Source of the DNA: Antarcticimicrobium sp.
GTDB taxonomy: Bacteria > Pseudomonadota > Alphaproteobacteria > Rhodobacterales > Rhodobacteraceae
Length of the DNA: 64,000 bases
Reading direction: 5' to 3'
Assembly: GCF_029212575.1 (NCBI RefSeq)
Contig: NZ_JARGPK010000081.1
Coordinates: forward strand, 43,691 to 107,690
The position numbers and the translations under genes are program-made. Below, one piece after another: positions 22,440 through 32,106 of this stretch; position 1 is the stretch's first letter, and each line of letters begins with the position of its first letter. The notes beneath the pieces are model-generated. The model ran no database searches. It had not been told where the DNA came from and saw nothing but the letters and a program-made list of their open reading frames with translations.

Positions 22440-23246
22440 ATGCCCTTCGATCCAAACGAAATGGACGACCTGCGTCTGGTCACATTGGCGCAACTGGCAA
22501 AAGCCGGGGCGTGGCAGCTCGAACTTGCCCATGACCGGGCCGAGCATCTGCTGATCTGGATCACCAAGGGCCAGGGCGTCGCGCTGCTCGACGGGGTGCG
22601 GCGCGGCATCGGCACGCATAACGCCCTGTTCATCCCGGCCCGCAACCTGATGGCGATCGAATTGATGCGCAACGGGTTCGGCCAGGCGCTGGTGATCCCG
22701 GACAGCGCCAACCTGGCCCTGCCGCAATCGGTGCAACACCTGCGCGTTCGCGACGTCGCGGCCCAGGCCGAGCTGACCGCCCTGTTCGAGGCGATGGGGC
22801 GCGAGCAGAACGCGCATCGCCCGCTTTTCCATTCAGCAATGCGCGCCTATGGCGATCTGATGGCAGTCTGGTTGCGCCGGCACCTGCCCGAGGACCCCGC
22901 CCCCAGGCACAGCGCGGCCCGGCGGCTGGTGATTGCCTATTGCGAACGGCTGGTTCGGGAGTATGCCAGCGGCGCCAGTATGGCCAACCATGCCGAGGCG
23001 CTCGGGGTCACCCCGACCCACCTGACGCGGGTCTGCCGGGCCGAGACCGGGCGCACCGCCGCCACCCTGCTGACCGAGCGTCAACTGCACGCCGCACGGC
23101 GCCTGCTGATCACAACCGATGTCCCGGTGCAGGACATCGCGCGCCATCTCGGATTTGGCAGCGCGGCCTATTTCACCCGCTTCATCCAGCAGCACACGCA
23201 AAAGACACCGACGGCGTTGCGCAAATCGGTGCGACCCGCCGCGTAA
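22440..23246 (+). CDS. AraC-family transcriptional regulator
   Basis: A 268-residue protein with an N-terminal cupin-like sensor region (about 1-120) and a C-terminal AraC DNA-binding domain (about 165-265). Both helix-turn-helix units are visible: MANHAEALGVTPTHLTRVCR, and VQDIARHLGFGSAAYFTRFI with the closing TPTALRK. The ATG at 22440 begins a natural N-terminus (MPFDPNEMDDL). An earlier TTG at 22371 would read through the region just after miaA and is less likely. It lies 221 bp upstream of the ABC transporter operon in the same direction, so it is a candidate regulator of that operon. Confidence 0.88.
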   Translation: MPFDPNEMDDLRLVTLAQLAKAGAWQLELAHDRAEHLLIWITKGQGVALLDGVRRGIGTHNALFIPARNLMAIELMRNGFGQALVIPDSANLALPQSVQHLRVRDVAAQAELTALFEAMGREQNAHRPLFHSAMRAYGDLMAVWLRRHLPEDPAPRHSAARRLVIAYCERLVREYASGASMANHAEALGVTPTHLTRVCRAETGRTAATLLTERQLHAARRLLITTDVPVQDIARHLGFGSAAYFTRFIQQHTQKTPTALRKSVRPAA

Positions 23247-23274
23247 CTGGATCGCAAAAGCGTCTTGTCGGTTT

Positions 23275-23303
23275 TTGACCTGTTGATGTCGCTTTCCTAC
23301 AAT
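23275..23303 (+). promoter_or_regulatory. Sigma-70-type promoter of the ABC transporter operon
   Basis: TTGACC (23275-23280) and TACAAT (23298-23303) are separated by exactly 17 bp. They lie downstream of the AraC gene and about 165 bp before the first transporter gene. The predicted leader of about 155 nt contains a direct repeat of GCGCCGGCC (23402-23410 and 23417-23425), which may bind a regulator or fold. Confidence 0.6.
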
Positions 23304-23467
23304 GCAATGCTAATTCAAACCGTTGACGGATGTGCATTTCTGATGCCGAATGAAGGTCATGGGGGACATCCGGAAAGAGACGCAGACTTTCACCCGGAAC
23401 GGCGCCGGCCAAATCCGCGCCGGCCAACAAAACTCAGCCTGAACCACTGGCACACAGGGAGATCTAA

Positions 23468-25135
23468 ATGAACAACCCGACACTCAACGGAAGACCCATC
23501 CACCCGGCGGCGCATATGCACGCCCAGGAGTACAGGGATGGCAAGCTCAGCCGGCGCGAGTTTCTGACCCGCGCCACGGCTCTCGGCGTTTCGGCGACGG
23601 CCGCCTACGGCCTGATCGGCGCCGCGGCGCCCGGCATGGCGCAGGCCGCCACCCCCAAGGCGGGCGGCACGCTGCGCGTCCAGATGCAGGTCAAGGCCCT
23701 GAAGGACACCCGCACCGCCGACTGGTCGGAAATCGCCTGTGCCACCCGCGGCACCTGCGAATACCTGGTCGAATACAACAATGACGGCTCGTTCCGGGGC
23801 ATGCTGCTCGAAAGCTGGTCGGTGAACGACGATGCCACCGAATACACGCTGAAGGTGCGGCAGGGCGCCAAGTGGCACAACGGCGACGATTTCACCGCCG
23901 AGGACGTGGCCCGCAACATCGCCCGCTGGTGCGAGAAGGACGTCGAGGGCAACTCGATGGCCGCGCGCGTCGGCTCGCTGGTCGATCCCGACACCGGCAA
24001 GGCCCGCGACGGCGCGATCACCGTGGTCGATGCCTCCACCGTGCTGCTCAAATGCGCGACGCCGGACATCTCGATCATCCCCGGCCTCGCCGACTACCCG
24101 GCCGCCGTGGTGCATGCCAGCTACGACCCGGCCAACCCGAACGACCTGATCGGCACCGGCCCCTACAAGCTGACCAATATCGAGGTCGGCGTCGGCGCCA
24201 CGCTGGAACGCGCCGCCGATCACACCTGGTGGGGCACCGAGGTCTATGGCGGCCCCTACCTCGACACCATCGAGTACATCGACTACGGCACCGATCCATC
24301 GGCCTGGCTGGCGGCGATCGAATCCGAAGAGGTCGACATGCTCTATGAGTCGGTGGGCGAGTTCATCGACATCATGAACGACATCGGCCTGGTCCAGTCC
24401 GAGGTGGTGACCGCCGCGACCATCGTGATCCGTCCCAACCAACTGGCCGAGATCGACGGCAAGAAACCCTATGCCGACAAGCGCGTGCGCAAGGCGCTGG
24501 CGATGGCGGTCGACAACGCCGTCTGTCTCGAACTGGGCTATGGCAACCGGGGCGAGGTGGCCGAAAACCACCATGTCTGCCGGATCCATCCCGAATACGC
24601 CGAACTGCCCAAGGTCAAGGCCGACCCCGCCGGCGCCAAGGCGCTGATGGAAGAGGCCGGCATGGCCGACTTCGAGCATGAGATCATCTCGATCGACGAC
24701 GACTGGCGGCGCAACACCACCGACGCCGTGGCCGCGCAGTTGCGCGACGCCGGCATCAAGGTCAAGCGCACGGTGCTGCCCGGCAACACCTTCTGGAACG
24801 ACTGGGTGAAATATCCGTTCAGCTCGACCAACTGGAACCACCGTCCGCTTGGCGTGCAGATCTGGGCGCTGGCCTATCGCTCGGGCGAGGCCTGGAACGA
24901 GTTCGGCTGGGCCAACCCGGAGTTCGACGCGCTGCTCGAGGACGCGCTGGCGATCGCCGATGCCGACAAGCGCCGCGAGATCGCCGCCAAGGGCGAGGCG
25001 ATGATCCAGGAAGAGGGCGTGACGATCCAGCCCTACTGGCGGTCGCTCTACCGCCACATGCGCGAGGGGCTTGCGGGCACCGACATGCACATCACCTACG
25101 AACACCACCACTACAAGTGGGGTTGGGCCGCCTGA
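23468..25135 (+). CDS. ABC transporter substrate-binding protein, family 5 (peptide/opine type)
   Basis: A 555-residue periplasmic receptor. The N-terminus has a twin-arginine signal ([20 protein letters not shown], then a stretch ending AQAA), preceded by about 25 extra residues. The mature protein shows the SBP_bac_5 pattern: [42 protein letters not shown], and a C-terminal segment ending [14 protein letters not shown]. Substrate cannot be read from sequence; peptides, opines or similar are the family range. GGGAGA precedes the ATG. First gene of a four-gene operon. Confidence 0.92.
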   Translation: MNNPTLNGRPIHPAAHMHAQEYRDGKLSRREFLTRATALGVSATAAYGLIGAAAPGMAQAATPKAGGTLRVQMQVKALKDTRTADWSEIACATRGTCEYLVEYNNDGSFRGMLLESWSVNDDATEYTLKVRQGAKWHNGDDFTAEDVARNIARWCEKDVEGNSMAARVGSLVDPDTGKARDGAITVVDASTVLLKCATPDISIIPGLADYPAAVVHASYDPANPNDLIGTGPYKLTNIEVGVGATLERAADHTWWGTEVYGGPYLDTIEYIDYGTDPSAWLAAIESEEVDMLYESVGEFIDIMNDIGLVQSEVVTAATIVIRPNQLAEIDGKKPYADKRVRKALAMAVDNAVCLELGYGNRGEVAENHHVCRIHPEYAELPKVKADPAGAKALMEEAGMADFEHEIISIDDDWRRNTTDAVAAQLRDAGIKVKRTVLPGNTFWNDWVKYPFSSTNWNHRPLGVQIWALAYRSGEAWNEFGWANPEFDALLEDALAIADADKRREIAAKGEAMIQEEGVTIQPYWRSLYRHMREGLAGTDMHITYEHHHYKWGWAA

Positions 25136-25150
25136 CCGGCCAAAACGACA

Positions 25151-25235
25151 GGGCCGTCCCGTGCGGGGCGGCCCAAATCCCTGCGGTGCGCGCAGCGCGC
25201 CTGCCACGAAAAGGCCCGCAAAGGGCCGATACGAA
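25151..25235 (+). other. Intercistronic hairpins between receptor and permease genes
   Basis: The 121-bp gap after the receptor gene holds a strong 10-bp stem (GGGCCGTCCC / GGGGCGGCCC, 25151-25174, loop GTGC). A second GC hairpin follows around 25183-25202, and a third (GGCCC-GCAAA-GGGCC) near 25217-25231. None is followed by a T run. By analogy with malE-malF-type operons these probably stabilise the receptor mRNA or attenuate downstream expression, giving more receptor than permease. Confidence 0.6.
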
Positions 25236-25256
25236 GCCTGACCAACAGGGGGCCCC

Positions 25257-26309
25257 ATGGGACTGTTCATCCTGCGCAGGACGGGCGTGATGATCCTGAC
25301 GGCACTTTGCCTGACCTTCATCGTGTTCTTTCTGACCAACCTCTACCCGAACCTCGAAAAGCTGGCCAAGACGCAAGGCAACTTCCGCATGTCCGACGAG
25401 GCGGTGGCCAGCTGGCTCGGCAACAACGGTTACCTGCAACCGCTGCCGGTGAAATACGGTCAGTGGCTGGGCGTGGCTCCGGGCTGGACCCATGAAACCG
25501 ACGAGGGCATCACCGGCCGCTGCCTGCGTGGCACCGCGACCGCCGAAGAGGCCGCCGCAGCACCCCGGTTCTGCGGTATCCTACAGGGCGACTGGGGCTA
25601 TTCCACCGTGTTCCGCGACGAGGTTTCGGGCATCATCAGCACCCGGCTGGGTCTGACCGGCAAGCTGATGTTCTGGGTTCTGGTGCTGATGGTGCCCTCG
25701 GCGCTGATCGTCGGCGTGCTGGCCGGGATGCGCGAGGGCTCGCCGCTCGACCGATCACTCTCGACCTTCTCGATCATCACCACGGCGACGCCCGAATACG
25801 TCTCCGGCGTGATCTTCATCGCCGTCTTCGCCTCATCCGCGGTCGGGCTGAAATGGTTCAAGGGCACCGCCACCAGCGCGATGGAGAGCGCCAATTTCGA
25901 AAACTTCTTCCTGCCGGTGCTGACCATCGCGCTATACGGCATGGGCTATATCGCGCGGATGACGCGGGCCAGCATGACCGAGGTGATGACGGCGCAATAC
26001 ATCCGCACCGCCCGCCTCAAGGGCGTGACGTTCCGCAACATCGTGATGAAACACGCGCTCCGCAACGCGCTGATCGCGCCGTTCACGGTGATCATGCTGC
26101 AATTTCCCTGGCTGCTGAACGGTGTGGTCATCGTCGAGACCCTGTTCAACTACAAGGGCTTCGGCTGGACGCTGGTGCAGGCGGCGGGCAACAACGACAT
26201 CGAACTGCTGCTGGCGGTCTCGGTGGTCTCGGTGATCGTGGTGCTGGCGACACAGCTGATTTCGGATATCGGCTATGTCTACCTCAACCCGCGCATCCGG
26301 ATTTCATAA
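25257..26309 (+). CDS. ABC transporter permease (DppB-like)
   Basis: A 350-residue integral membrane subunit. The first helix (VMILTALCLTFIVFFLTNLY) is followed by a long periplasmic segment (about residues 30-120). The BPD_transp_1 core comes after that, with the EAA-like loop RMTRASMTEVMTAQYIRTAR and KGVTFRNIVMKHALRNALI. It pairs with the next gene as the transmembrane heterodimer. The extended periplasmic insertion is longer than in classical DppB. Confidence 0.92.
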   Translation: MGLFILRRTGVMILTALCLTFIVFFLTNLYPNLEKLAKTQGNFRMSDEAVASWLGNNGYLQPLPVKYGQWLGVAPGWTHETDEGITGRCLRGTATAEEAAAAPRFCGILQGDWGYSTVFRDEVSGIISTRLGLTGKLMFWVLVLMVPSALIVGVLAGMREGSPLDRSLSTFSIITTATPEYVSGVIFIAVFASSAVGLKWFKGTATSAMESANFENFFLPVLTIALYGMGYIARMTRASMTEVMTAQYIRTARLKGVTFRNIVMKHALRNALIAPFTVIMLQFPWLLNGVVIVETLFNYKGFGWTLVQAAGNNDIELLLAVSVVSVIVVLATQLISDIGYVYLNPRIRIS

Positions 26310-26324
26310 GGGAGGATCGGACAC

Positions 26325-27539
26325 ATGGAACCTCTCGGCTGGATCGAGATCATCACCCGCGTACTTTACCAGTTCACCTCCGTCTGGGTCGCGCTGGTCA
26401 TCCTCTTCGCCGTCTCGGCCGCCTTCAAGCGGCGGCTGGGCCTTTACGGGAAACTCTTCGACAGCCCGATCGGCATGATCGGCTTTGCGCTGGTCATGTT
26501 CTGGGTCTTCACCGGCGTGTTCGGCGCGCTTGACCTGATCGTGACCCACGATCCCCTGTCGCAGGTCTCGGGGATGAAGAACAAGGTGCCGGGCACGCCC
26601 CTGCGCGGCGCCGAGGCCGGAGACTACGCCTGGTACCTGCTGGGCGGCGACAACCTGGCGCGCGACGTGTTCAGCCGCATGGTCAAGGGGGCCTGGGTGG
26701 TGGTGCAGATCGCACCGCTGGCGACGCTCTTCGCCTTCATGGTCGGGATCACCCTGGGCCTGCCGGCGGGGTATTACGGCGGGCGGCTCGACACCTTCCT
26801 GTCGTTCCTGGCCAACCTGATCCTGGCCTTTCCGGTGATCCTGCTGTTCTACCTGCTGGTCACCCCCGAAATCGTCAATACCGGGGTGCCGAACTACATG
26901 GCGGCGGTGCTCTTCGTCTTTCCCATCGTGTTCCTCGCGGTGCTGCTGAACTCGCGCTATTACACCCAGCCGAAATTCCGCACGCCGCTGCTGATCGGGG
27001 TGCTGGGGGTGGCGTTCTGGCTTTACCTCTCGCTGATCTCCACCGATGGCTACCTGGTCAACTCCAAGACGATCACGATCCCGGCGCTGCCGCAGATCCT
27101 CGATCTGTTCGACATCCCCGGCGGCATCCTTGTGGTCTTCGTCTCGGTGGTCTTCGTCAACTCGCCCACGGTGTTCCGCATCGTCCGCGGGCTGGCGATG
27201 GACATCAAGACGCGCGATTACGTCGCCGCCGCCCAGACCCGCGGCGAGGGCCCGTGGTACATCATGCTGTGGGAGATCCTGCCAAACGCCCGCGGCCCGC
27301 TGATCGTCGATTTCTGCCTGCGCATCGGCTACACCACCATCCTCTTGGGCACCCTGGGCTTCTTCGGCCTCGGCCTGCCGCCGGAAAGCCCGGACTGGGG
27401 CAGCACGATCAACGAGGGGCGCAAGCTGCTGTCGATCTACCTGCATCCCGCCCTGCCCCCGGCGCTGGCGCTGCTCAGCCTGGTGCTGGGCCTGAACCTG
27501 CTGGCCGACGGGCTGCGAGAGGAATCGCTCAAGGACTGA
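26325..27539 (+). CDS. ABC transporter permease (DppC-like)
   Basis: A 404-residue integral membrane subunit, longer than usual DppC (about 300). The DppC-type N-terminal region ends with the typical HLLG-like motif, here YLLGGDNLARDVFSRMVKGA. The transport core has an insertion of about 80 residues with extra hydrophobic segments. The EAA loop is DIKTRDYVAAAQTRGEGPWY. It starts 15 bp after the first permease and is preceded by AGGGAGGATCGG. Confidence 0.92.
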   Translation: MEPLGWIEIITRVLYQFTSVWVALVILFAVSAAFKRRLGLYGKLFDSPIGMIGFALVMFWVFTGVFGALDLIVTHDPLSQVSGMKNKVPGTPLRGAEAGDYAWYLLGGDNLARDVFSRMVKGAWVVVQIAPLATLFAFMVGITLGLPAGYYGGRLDTFLSFLANLILAFPVILLFYLLVTPEIVNTGVPNYMAAVLFVFPIVFLAVLLNSRYYTQPKFRTPLLIGVLGVAFWLYLSLISTDGYLVNSKTITIPALPQILDLFDIPGGILVVFVSVVFVNSPTVFRIVRGLAMDIKTRDYVAAAQTRGEGPWYIMLWEILPNARGPLIVDFCLRIGYTTILLGTLGFFGLGLPPESPDWGSTINEGRKLLSIYLHPALPPALALLSLVLGLNLLADGLREESLKD

Positions 27540-27560
27540 CGGAGGACTGGGGGCATCATC

Positions 27561-27592
27561 CATTGTTCTCGAACCAATGGCGAACAATGAAC
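27561..27592. promoter_or_regulatory. Inverted repeat before the ATPase gene
   Basis: CATTGTTC (27561-27568) and GAACAATG (27582-27589) form a perfect 8-bp inverted repeat with a 13-bp spacer, in the 131-bp gap between the second permease and the ATPase. The same stretch contains GAAC-N7-GAAC (27571-27585). It may be an RNA hairpin or a protein site; function unknown. Confidence 0.35.
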
Positions 27593-27595
27593 GAT

Positions 27596-27645
27596 CCCCC
27601 GGACCCCCGGAACATTCGAAGCCAGAAAAAGACGGGGCGCCGGCC
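27596..27645 (+). repeat. Degraded copy of the intergenic repeat tail
   Basis: CCCCCGGAACATTCGAAGCC then AGAAAAAGACGG matches the tail of the repeat at 210-285 with several substitutions and without its flanking G/C hairpin. It lies directly upstream of the ATPase start codon. Confidence 0.4.
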
Positions 27646-27670
27646 CTGCAAGCCAATGGGGACCAGAAGA

Positions 27671-29755
27671 ATGCCGAAACCGAAATACGACGGCCCGATC
27701 CTGGACATCGACAGGTTGTCGATCTCTTTCTTCACCCGGCTGCGGGAAATCCCGGCGGTGATGGATTTCTCGGTCAAGGTGCAACCGGGCGAGGCGGTCG
27801 GCCTGGTCGGCGAAAGCGGCTGCGGCAAATCCACCGTGGCGCTGGGCGTTATGCGCGATCTCGGCAAGAACGGCCGCATCACCGGCGGCTCGATCAAGTT
27901 CAAGGGCCGCGACATGGGCGAGATGAGCGCCGACGAGCTGCGCCACATCCGCGGCAACGAGATCGCGATGATCTACCAGGAGCCGATGGCCAGCCTGAAC
28001 CCGGCGATGAAGATCGGCAAGCAGCTGATGGAAGTGCCGATGGTCCACCAGGGCACCACGGAGAAAGAAGCCTACGAGCGCGCGCTCCAGGTCGTCACCG
28101 ACGTCAAGCTGCCCGACCCCAAGCGCATCCTCAATTCCTTTCCGCACCAGCTTTCGGGCGGGCAACAGCAACGCATCGTCATCGCCATGGCGCTGATGTC
28201 GGAACCCTCGCTGCTGATCCTGGACGAGCCGACCACCGCGCTCGACGTCACCGTCGAGGCCGCCGTGGTCGAACTGGTCAAGGATCTGGGCAAGAAATAC
28301 GGCACCTCGATGCTGTTCATCTCGCACAACCTCGGGCTGGTTCTGGAAACCTGCGACCGCATCTGTGTGATGTATTCCGGCGAGGCGGTCGAGCGCGGCA
28401 GCATCGAGGACGTGTTCGACGAGATGCAGCACCCCTATACCCAGGCGCTGTTCCGCTCGATCCCGCTGCCCGGCGCCGACAAGAACGCCCATCCGCTCAA
28501 GGCGATCCCGGGCAACTTCCCGCTGCCGCACGAACGCCCCAGGGGCTGCAACTTCGGCCCGCGCTGCGATTATTTCGAGGCGGGACGCTGCGACGCCAAG
28601 ACCATCCCGATGTCCGACGTGCCCGGCAACGACCGCCACGCCACCCGCTGCCTGAAGTTCCAGGAGATCGACTGGCAGGCCCCGCCCGAACTGATGGAGA
28701 CCAAGCAAAAGGGCGAGATCGGCGATGTCGTGCTGCGGATGGACAAGCTCAAGAAATACTACGAGGTAGCGGCCAACGCCCTGTTCGGCGGCGGCGCGAA
28801 GAAAGTGGTCAAGGCCAACGAGGAGCTGACCTTCGAGGCGCGCGAAAGCGAAACGCTGGCCATCGTCGGCGAATCCGGCTGCGGCAAATCCACCTTTGCC
28901 AAGGTCCTGATGGGGCTGGAGACGGCGACCGACGGCGAGATCCTGCTCGACGGGCGCAACATCGAACAGATCCCGATCCAGGCCCGTGACCGCAAGACCG
29001 TGGGCGAGGTGCAGATGGTGTTCCAGAACCCCTTTGACACGCTCAACCCGTCGATGACCGTGGGCCGGCAGATCATCCGCGCGCTGGAGATCTTCGGCGT
29101 CGGCAACTCGGAGGCCGAGCGCAAGGCGCGCATGCTGGAGCTGCTCGACCTGGTGAAACTGCCCCGCGCCTTCGCCGAACGGATGCCGCGGCAGCTCTCG
29201 GGCGGGCAGAAACAGCGGGTCGGCATCGCCCGCGCCTTTGCCGGAGATGCCCGCATCGTGGTCGCGGATGAACCGGTTTCGGCGCTGGACGTCTCGGTGC
29301 AGGCCGCCGTCACCGACCTGTTGATGGAGATCCAGCGCGAGCATAAGACCACGCTGTTGTTCATCTCGCACGACCTGTCCATCGTGCGCTACCTGAGCGA
29401 TCGGGTGATGGTGATGTATCTGGGCCATGTGGTCGAACTGGGCACCACCGACCAGGTGTTCAGCCCGCCCTATCACCCCTATACCGAGGCGCTGCTCTCT
29501 GCCGTTCCCATCGCCGATACCTCGGTTCAGAAGACCCACATCGTGCTCGAGGGCGACATCCCCTCGGCGATGAACCCGCCGCCGGGCTGCCCGTTCCAGA
29601 CCCGCTGCCGCTGGAAGGACCAGGTGCCGGACGGATTGTGCGACCGCGAAGTTCCGCCGGTGCGCACCCTGGCCGAGGGCCACCAGATGAAATGCCACCT
29701 GAGCGACGAGAAGCTGGCCGAGATGGAACCGGTGATCAAGATCGCGGCGGAGTGA
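27671..29755 (+). CDS. Fused double ATP-binding protein of the ABC transporter (DppD-DppF type)
   Basis: A 694-residue protein containing two complete ABC ATPases. Domain 1 (about 10-330) has Walker A GESGCGKST, signature LSGGQQQR and Walker B LLILDEP. It ends with the oligopeptide-transporter C-terminal motif holding cysteines (RGCNFGPRCDYFEAGRC). Domain 2 (about 345-690) repeats the pattern: GESGCGKST, LSGGQKQR, IVVADEP and a second Cys-rich tail (PPPGCPFQTRCRWK). The ATG at 27671 is chosen because it directly precedes the conserved N-terminus; in-frame codons further upstream lie in the repeat and permease. Completes the transporter. Confidence 0.93.
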   Translation: MPKPKYDGPILDIDRLSISFFTRLREIPAVMDFSVKVQPGEAVGLVGESGCGKSTVALGVMRDLGKNGRITGGSIKFKGRDMGEMSADELRHIRGNEIAMIYQEPMASLNPAMKIGKQLMEVPMVHQGTTEKEAYERALQVVTDVKLPDPKRILNSFPHQLSGGQQQRIVIAMALMSEPSLLILDEPTTALDVTVEAAVVELVKDLGKKYGTSMLFISHNLGLVLETCDRICVMYSGEAVERGSIEDVFDEMQHPYTQALFRSIPLPGADKNAHPLKAIPGNFPLPHERPRGCNFGPRCDYFEAGRCDAKTIPMSDVPGNDRHATRCLKFQEIDWQAPPELMETKQKGEIGDVVLRMDKLKKYYEVAANALFGGGAKKVVKANEELTFEARESETLAIVGESGCGKSTFAKVLMGLETATDGEILLDGRNIEQIPIQARDRKTVGEVQMVFQNPFDTLNPSMTVGRQIIRALEIFGVGNSEAERKARMLELLDLVKLPRAFAERMPRQLSGGQKQRVGIARAFAGDARIVVADEPVSALDVSVQAAVTDLLMEIQREHKTTLLFISHDLSIVRYLSDRVMVMYLGHVVELGTTDQVFSPPYHPYTEALLSAVPIADTSVQKTHIVLEGDIPSAMNPPPGCPFQTRCRWKDQVPDGLCDREVPPVRTLAEGHQMKCHLSDEKLAEMEPVIKIAAE

Positions 29756-29800
29756 GGCGGCCCGTCCGTCCGTCCGGACGGTGCTGCTGGCGTCCGGGGC

Positions 29801-30685
29801 TCAGCGCACGCAGAGGTTCCAGGCGTCCTGGCCGAGGTTCGACAGGGCCTCGGCGCCTTGGGTGCCCTTGGGCTGCGAACACGCGCCATTCGGCCCCACA
29901 GGTTCCCAGGCCCCGAGGTAGCGCCATCCGTTGCCGTCGAACATGCCCCAGACATCGGCTTCGAACTCTGACCGGATCTTGACGAAATAGCTCGGCGCGC
30001 CGCCACCGTTGGGGTCGATCTGATAGGCCTCGCGATAGCCCTGCTCGGGGGTGTGCCTGGTGACGACGCAGGGATACTGCCCGGTGGTGATCGATTCGCA
30101 GGTGGCATAGGCGGTCTGCGGTTGCGCCTGGACCGGCGGCTGCGGTTGGGGGCTGGCAGGGGCCTGCTGCGCCTGTGGCCGCGCCGCCACGCCATAGCTG
30201 CTTGCGCATTCCTCGGCCTTCAGTATGGCCGCCGCCGACCCGGTCAGCGGCCATTCCCGCCGCGGATCCCCCATGATCTCGACGCTGAGAAACGACCCGT
30301 TTCGGATCAGGTTCAGATCCGCCCCCCCGAGATCGCGCGACGCGAACCCGCCTTCGAAGCCGAACTGCGAATCGATATCGTGTTTGTCGACGCCCAGGAT
30401 GGCGCCGCCAAAGCGCGCGGTCTGGTAGGTCGGCACGATGAGGCGCCAGCCAAGACGGCTCTTTTCCAGCATCATCTGCCCCTGTGCCCCGCTGCGCACC
30501 GCCCGGCATCCGGCAAAGCCGCCTGCCTTCTGGATCGCGTAAACGCCCCAGCCGCGCGCGTCCCCGTAATGCGCGTAGCTCTCGCCAACGCCTGCGGTTT
30601 GGGCCTGCACCGGCAAAGCTGCCATCCAGACACCGGCAAAGGCCATCGCCGCCTTTGAAATGAATCCCGTCATGGCAACATCCAT
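29801..30685 (-). CDS. Unrecognised secreted/periplasmic protein
   Basis: A 294-residue protein with a signal peptide (AAMAFAGVWMAALPVQAQ). Next is a domain of about 130 residues beginning SYAHYGDARGWGVYAIQKAG. A Pro/Gln/Ala linker follows (about residues 168-193, e.g. QAPASPQPQPPVQAQPQ), and then a C-terminal domain with several aromatic residues and three cysteines (CESITTGQYPC, and LCVR at the end). I do not recognise the family. The ATG at 30685 has GGA 4 nt upstream; an internal ATG at 30673 is also possible. It is monocistronic and convergent with the ABC operon. Confidence 0.7.
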   Translation of the reverse strand: MDVAMTGFISKAAMAFAGVWMAALPVQAQTAGVGESYAHYGDARGWGVYAIQKAGGFAGCRAVRSGAQGQMMLEKSRLGWRLIVPTYQTARFGGAILGVDKHDIDSQFGFEGGFASRDLGGADLNLIRNGSFLSVEIMGDPRREWPLTGSAAAILKAEECASSYGVAARPQAQQAPASPQPQPPVQAQPQTAYATCESITTGQYPCVVTRHTPEQGYREAYQIDPNGGGAPSYFVKIRSEFEADVWGMFDGNGWRYLGAWEPVGPNGACSQPKGTQGAEALSNLGQDAWNLCVR

Positions 30686-30861
30686 TTTTCCAATAATTCA
30701 ATAAAATTTGGAATATTTGTAGCGGGCGCATCTAAGCGAAACAAATGTTTTCGCGTAATGAGAGAAACCAAATCGTCACAACGACTAATAAGGAGTGTCC
30801 GAGAGAGAAACGAAACACGCCACCATCGCCGGACGGTCGCGGGCGGCAGAGCGGTGCGCCC

Positions 30862-32001
30862 CTACTCCAACAACCCCTCGTACCGCGCATCGGTCAGCGT
30901 CTTGAGAAACGCCACCAGCGCGTCGATGCGCACGTCCTCCAGCGCCGGCCCGGTGGTCAGTTCCTCCATCGAAAGCGTGCCCTCCACCTCTGGCGGGGCA
31001 AAGGGTTGCCCGGTCTCCGGGTTGATCTGCCGCGCCTCGGACCTGGAGTTGTAGGTGTTGTAAAACAGGACCACCGTGCGCAGATCCTCAAACACGCCGT
31101 TGTGCATGTAGGGGCCGGTCACCGCCACGTTGCGCAGGGTCGGCACCTTGAACCGGCCCGCCTGCGCCGGATCATCAACCAACGGGTTCTCCAGCAGCCC
31201 CCGGTCGGGCGCCGCCATATGCGCCAGAGCCGGGTTCGCCGGCACCCCGATGTTGTGGTACTCGTAATTTGTGAACGTCTCCGCCGGGTCCACCAAGCTG
31301 GTTTTCAACTGGTGGCAGAGGTTGCAGTTGGTGAACTGCTGCGAAAAGAACAGCAGTCGGCCCAGGTCCTCTTCCCGCGTCAACTGGTACGCGCCGCGCA
31401 GGTAACGGTCGTACTTGCTGTCAAAGGGGGCGAATTCCGCCGTGCGCTCAAAGGCGGCAATGGCCTGCGTTATGCCCGCATAGGCGCGCGCGGGGTCGTC
31501 GAAAACATCGGCGCCCGCCAGCTTTTGCAGGGCCGCCACGTATTCGGGGGTCTCGCGCAGCCGCGCCACAACGGCGGATTCATCGGGCATCGCCATTTCG
31601 ACCGGGTTCAGTGGCGGCCCCCCCGCCTGTGCGGCAAGGTCGGTGGCGCGCCCGTCAAGGAACAGCCCGCCGACCCATTTGCCCTCGGCGTTCAGATGAA
31701 ACGGCGGTGTCAGTGCCGCATAACTGGCGGTGGGCGCGTTGCGCACACCCAGCGAATGACCGTCATCGCCCAGCGACACCGCGCGGCCCAGATCCGTCTC
31801 GCGCGGATCGACAAAACCCGTGTTGGGATCGTGACAGGTGGCACAGGCCTGGGTGTGGTCCCGCGACAGGTTGGGGTCAAAGAACAGCGCCTCGCCCAGG
31901 GCCTCCCAGCTATCGAACCCCGGCGCGGCCTGCAATGGTGCGGCAAAGGCCGCCGCCATCGCGACCAGACCCGCACCCCCGAACCGCAATGCCCATGTCA
32001 T
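30862..32001 (-). CDS. Di-heme cytochrome c peroxidase (CcpA/MauG family)
   Basis: A 379-residue periplasmic protein with a signal peptide (FGGAGLVAMAAAFAAPLQAA). Two c-type heme motifs are present: CATCH in QACATCHDPNTGFVDPRE and CNLCH in FTNCNLCHQLK. The C-terminal region FKVPTLRNVAVTGPYMHNG is typical of bacterial di-heme peroxidases. The likely reaction is reduction of hydrogen peroxide with cytochrome electrons; MauG-like protein-modification roles cannot be excluded, although no mau gene is nearby. Confidence 0.92.
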   Translation of the reverse strand: MTWALRFGGAGLVAMAAAFAAPLQAAPGFDSWEALGEALFFDPNLSRDHTQACATCHDPNTGFVDPRETDLGRAVSLGDDGHSLGVRNAPTASYAALTPPFHLNAEGKWVGGLFLDGRATDLAAQAGGPPLNPVEMAMPDESAVVARLRETPEYVAALQKLAGADVFDDPARAYAGITQAIAAFERTAEFAPFDSKYDRYLRGAYQLTREEDLGRLLFFSQQFTNCNLCHQLKTSLVDPAETFTNYEYHNIGVPANPALAHMAAPDRGLLENPLVDDPAQAGRFKVPTLRNVAVTGPYMHNGVFEDLRTVVLFYNTYNSRSEARQINPETGQPFAPPEVEGTLSMEELTTGPALEDVRIDALVAFLKTLTDARYEGLLE

Positions 32002-32106
32002 GCTCCGCTCTCCCGATCCGATCCGATCCGAAAGTCAGAGTTTTATAGTCAGGTATGAAGCGGATGCAAGGTGCGCAAATTGCCCCGGCGCGGGACGCCG
32101 CGCCCC

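Noticed and set aside
27571..27585. GAAC-N7-GAAC as a true LexA box in the ABC operon
   Set aside because: One such match per window is expected by chance and the genes have no link to DNA damage; kept only as a low-interest observation.
32034..32056. Short tandem CCGAT units upstream of the peroxidase gene
   Set aside because: Only about three units near 32010-32028, too short to mean anything; no repeat array or CRISPR structure.
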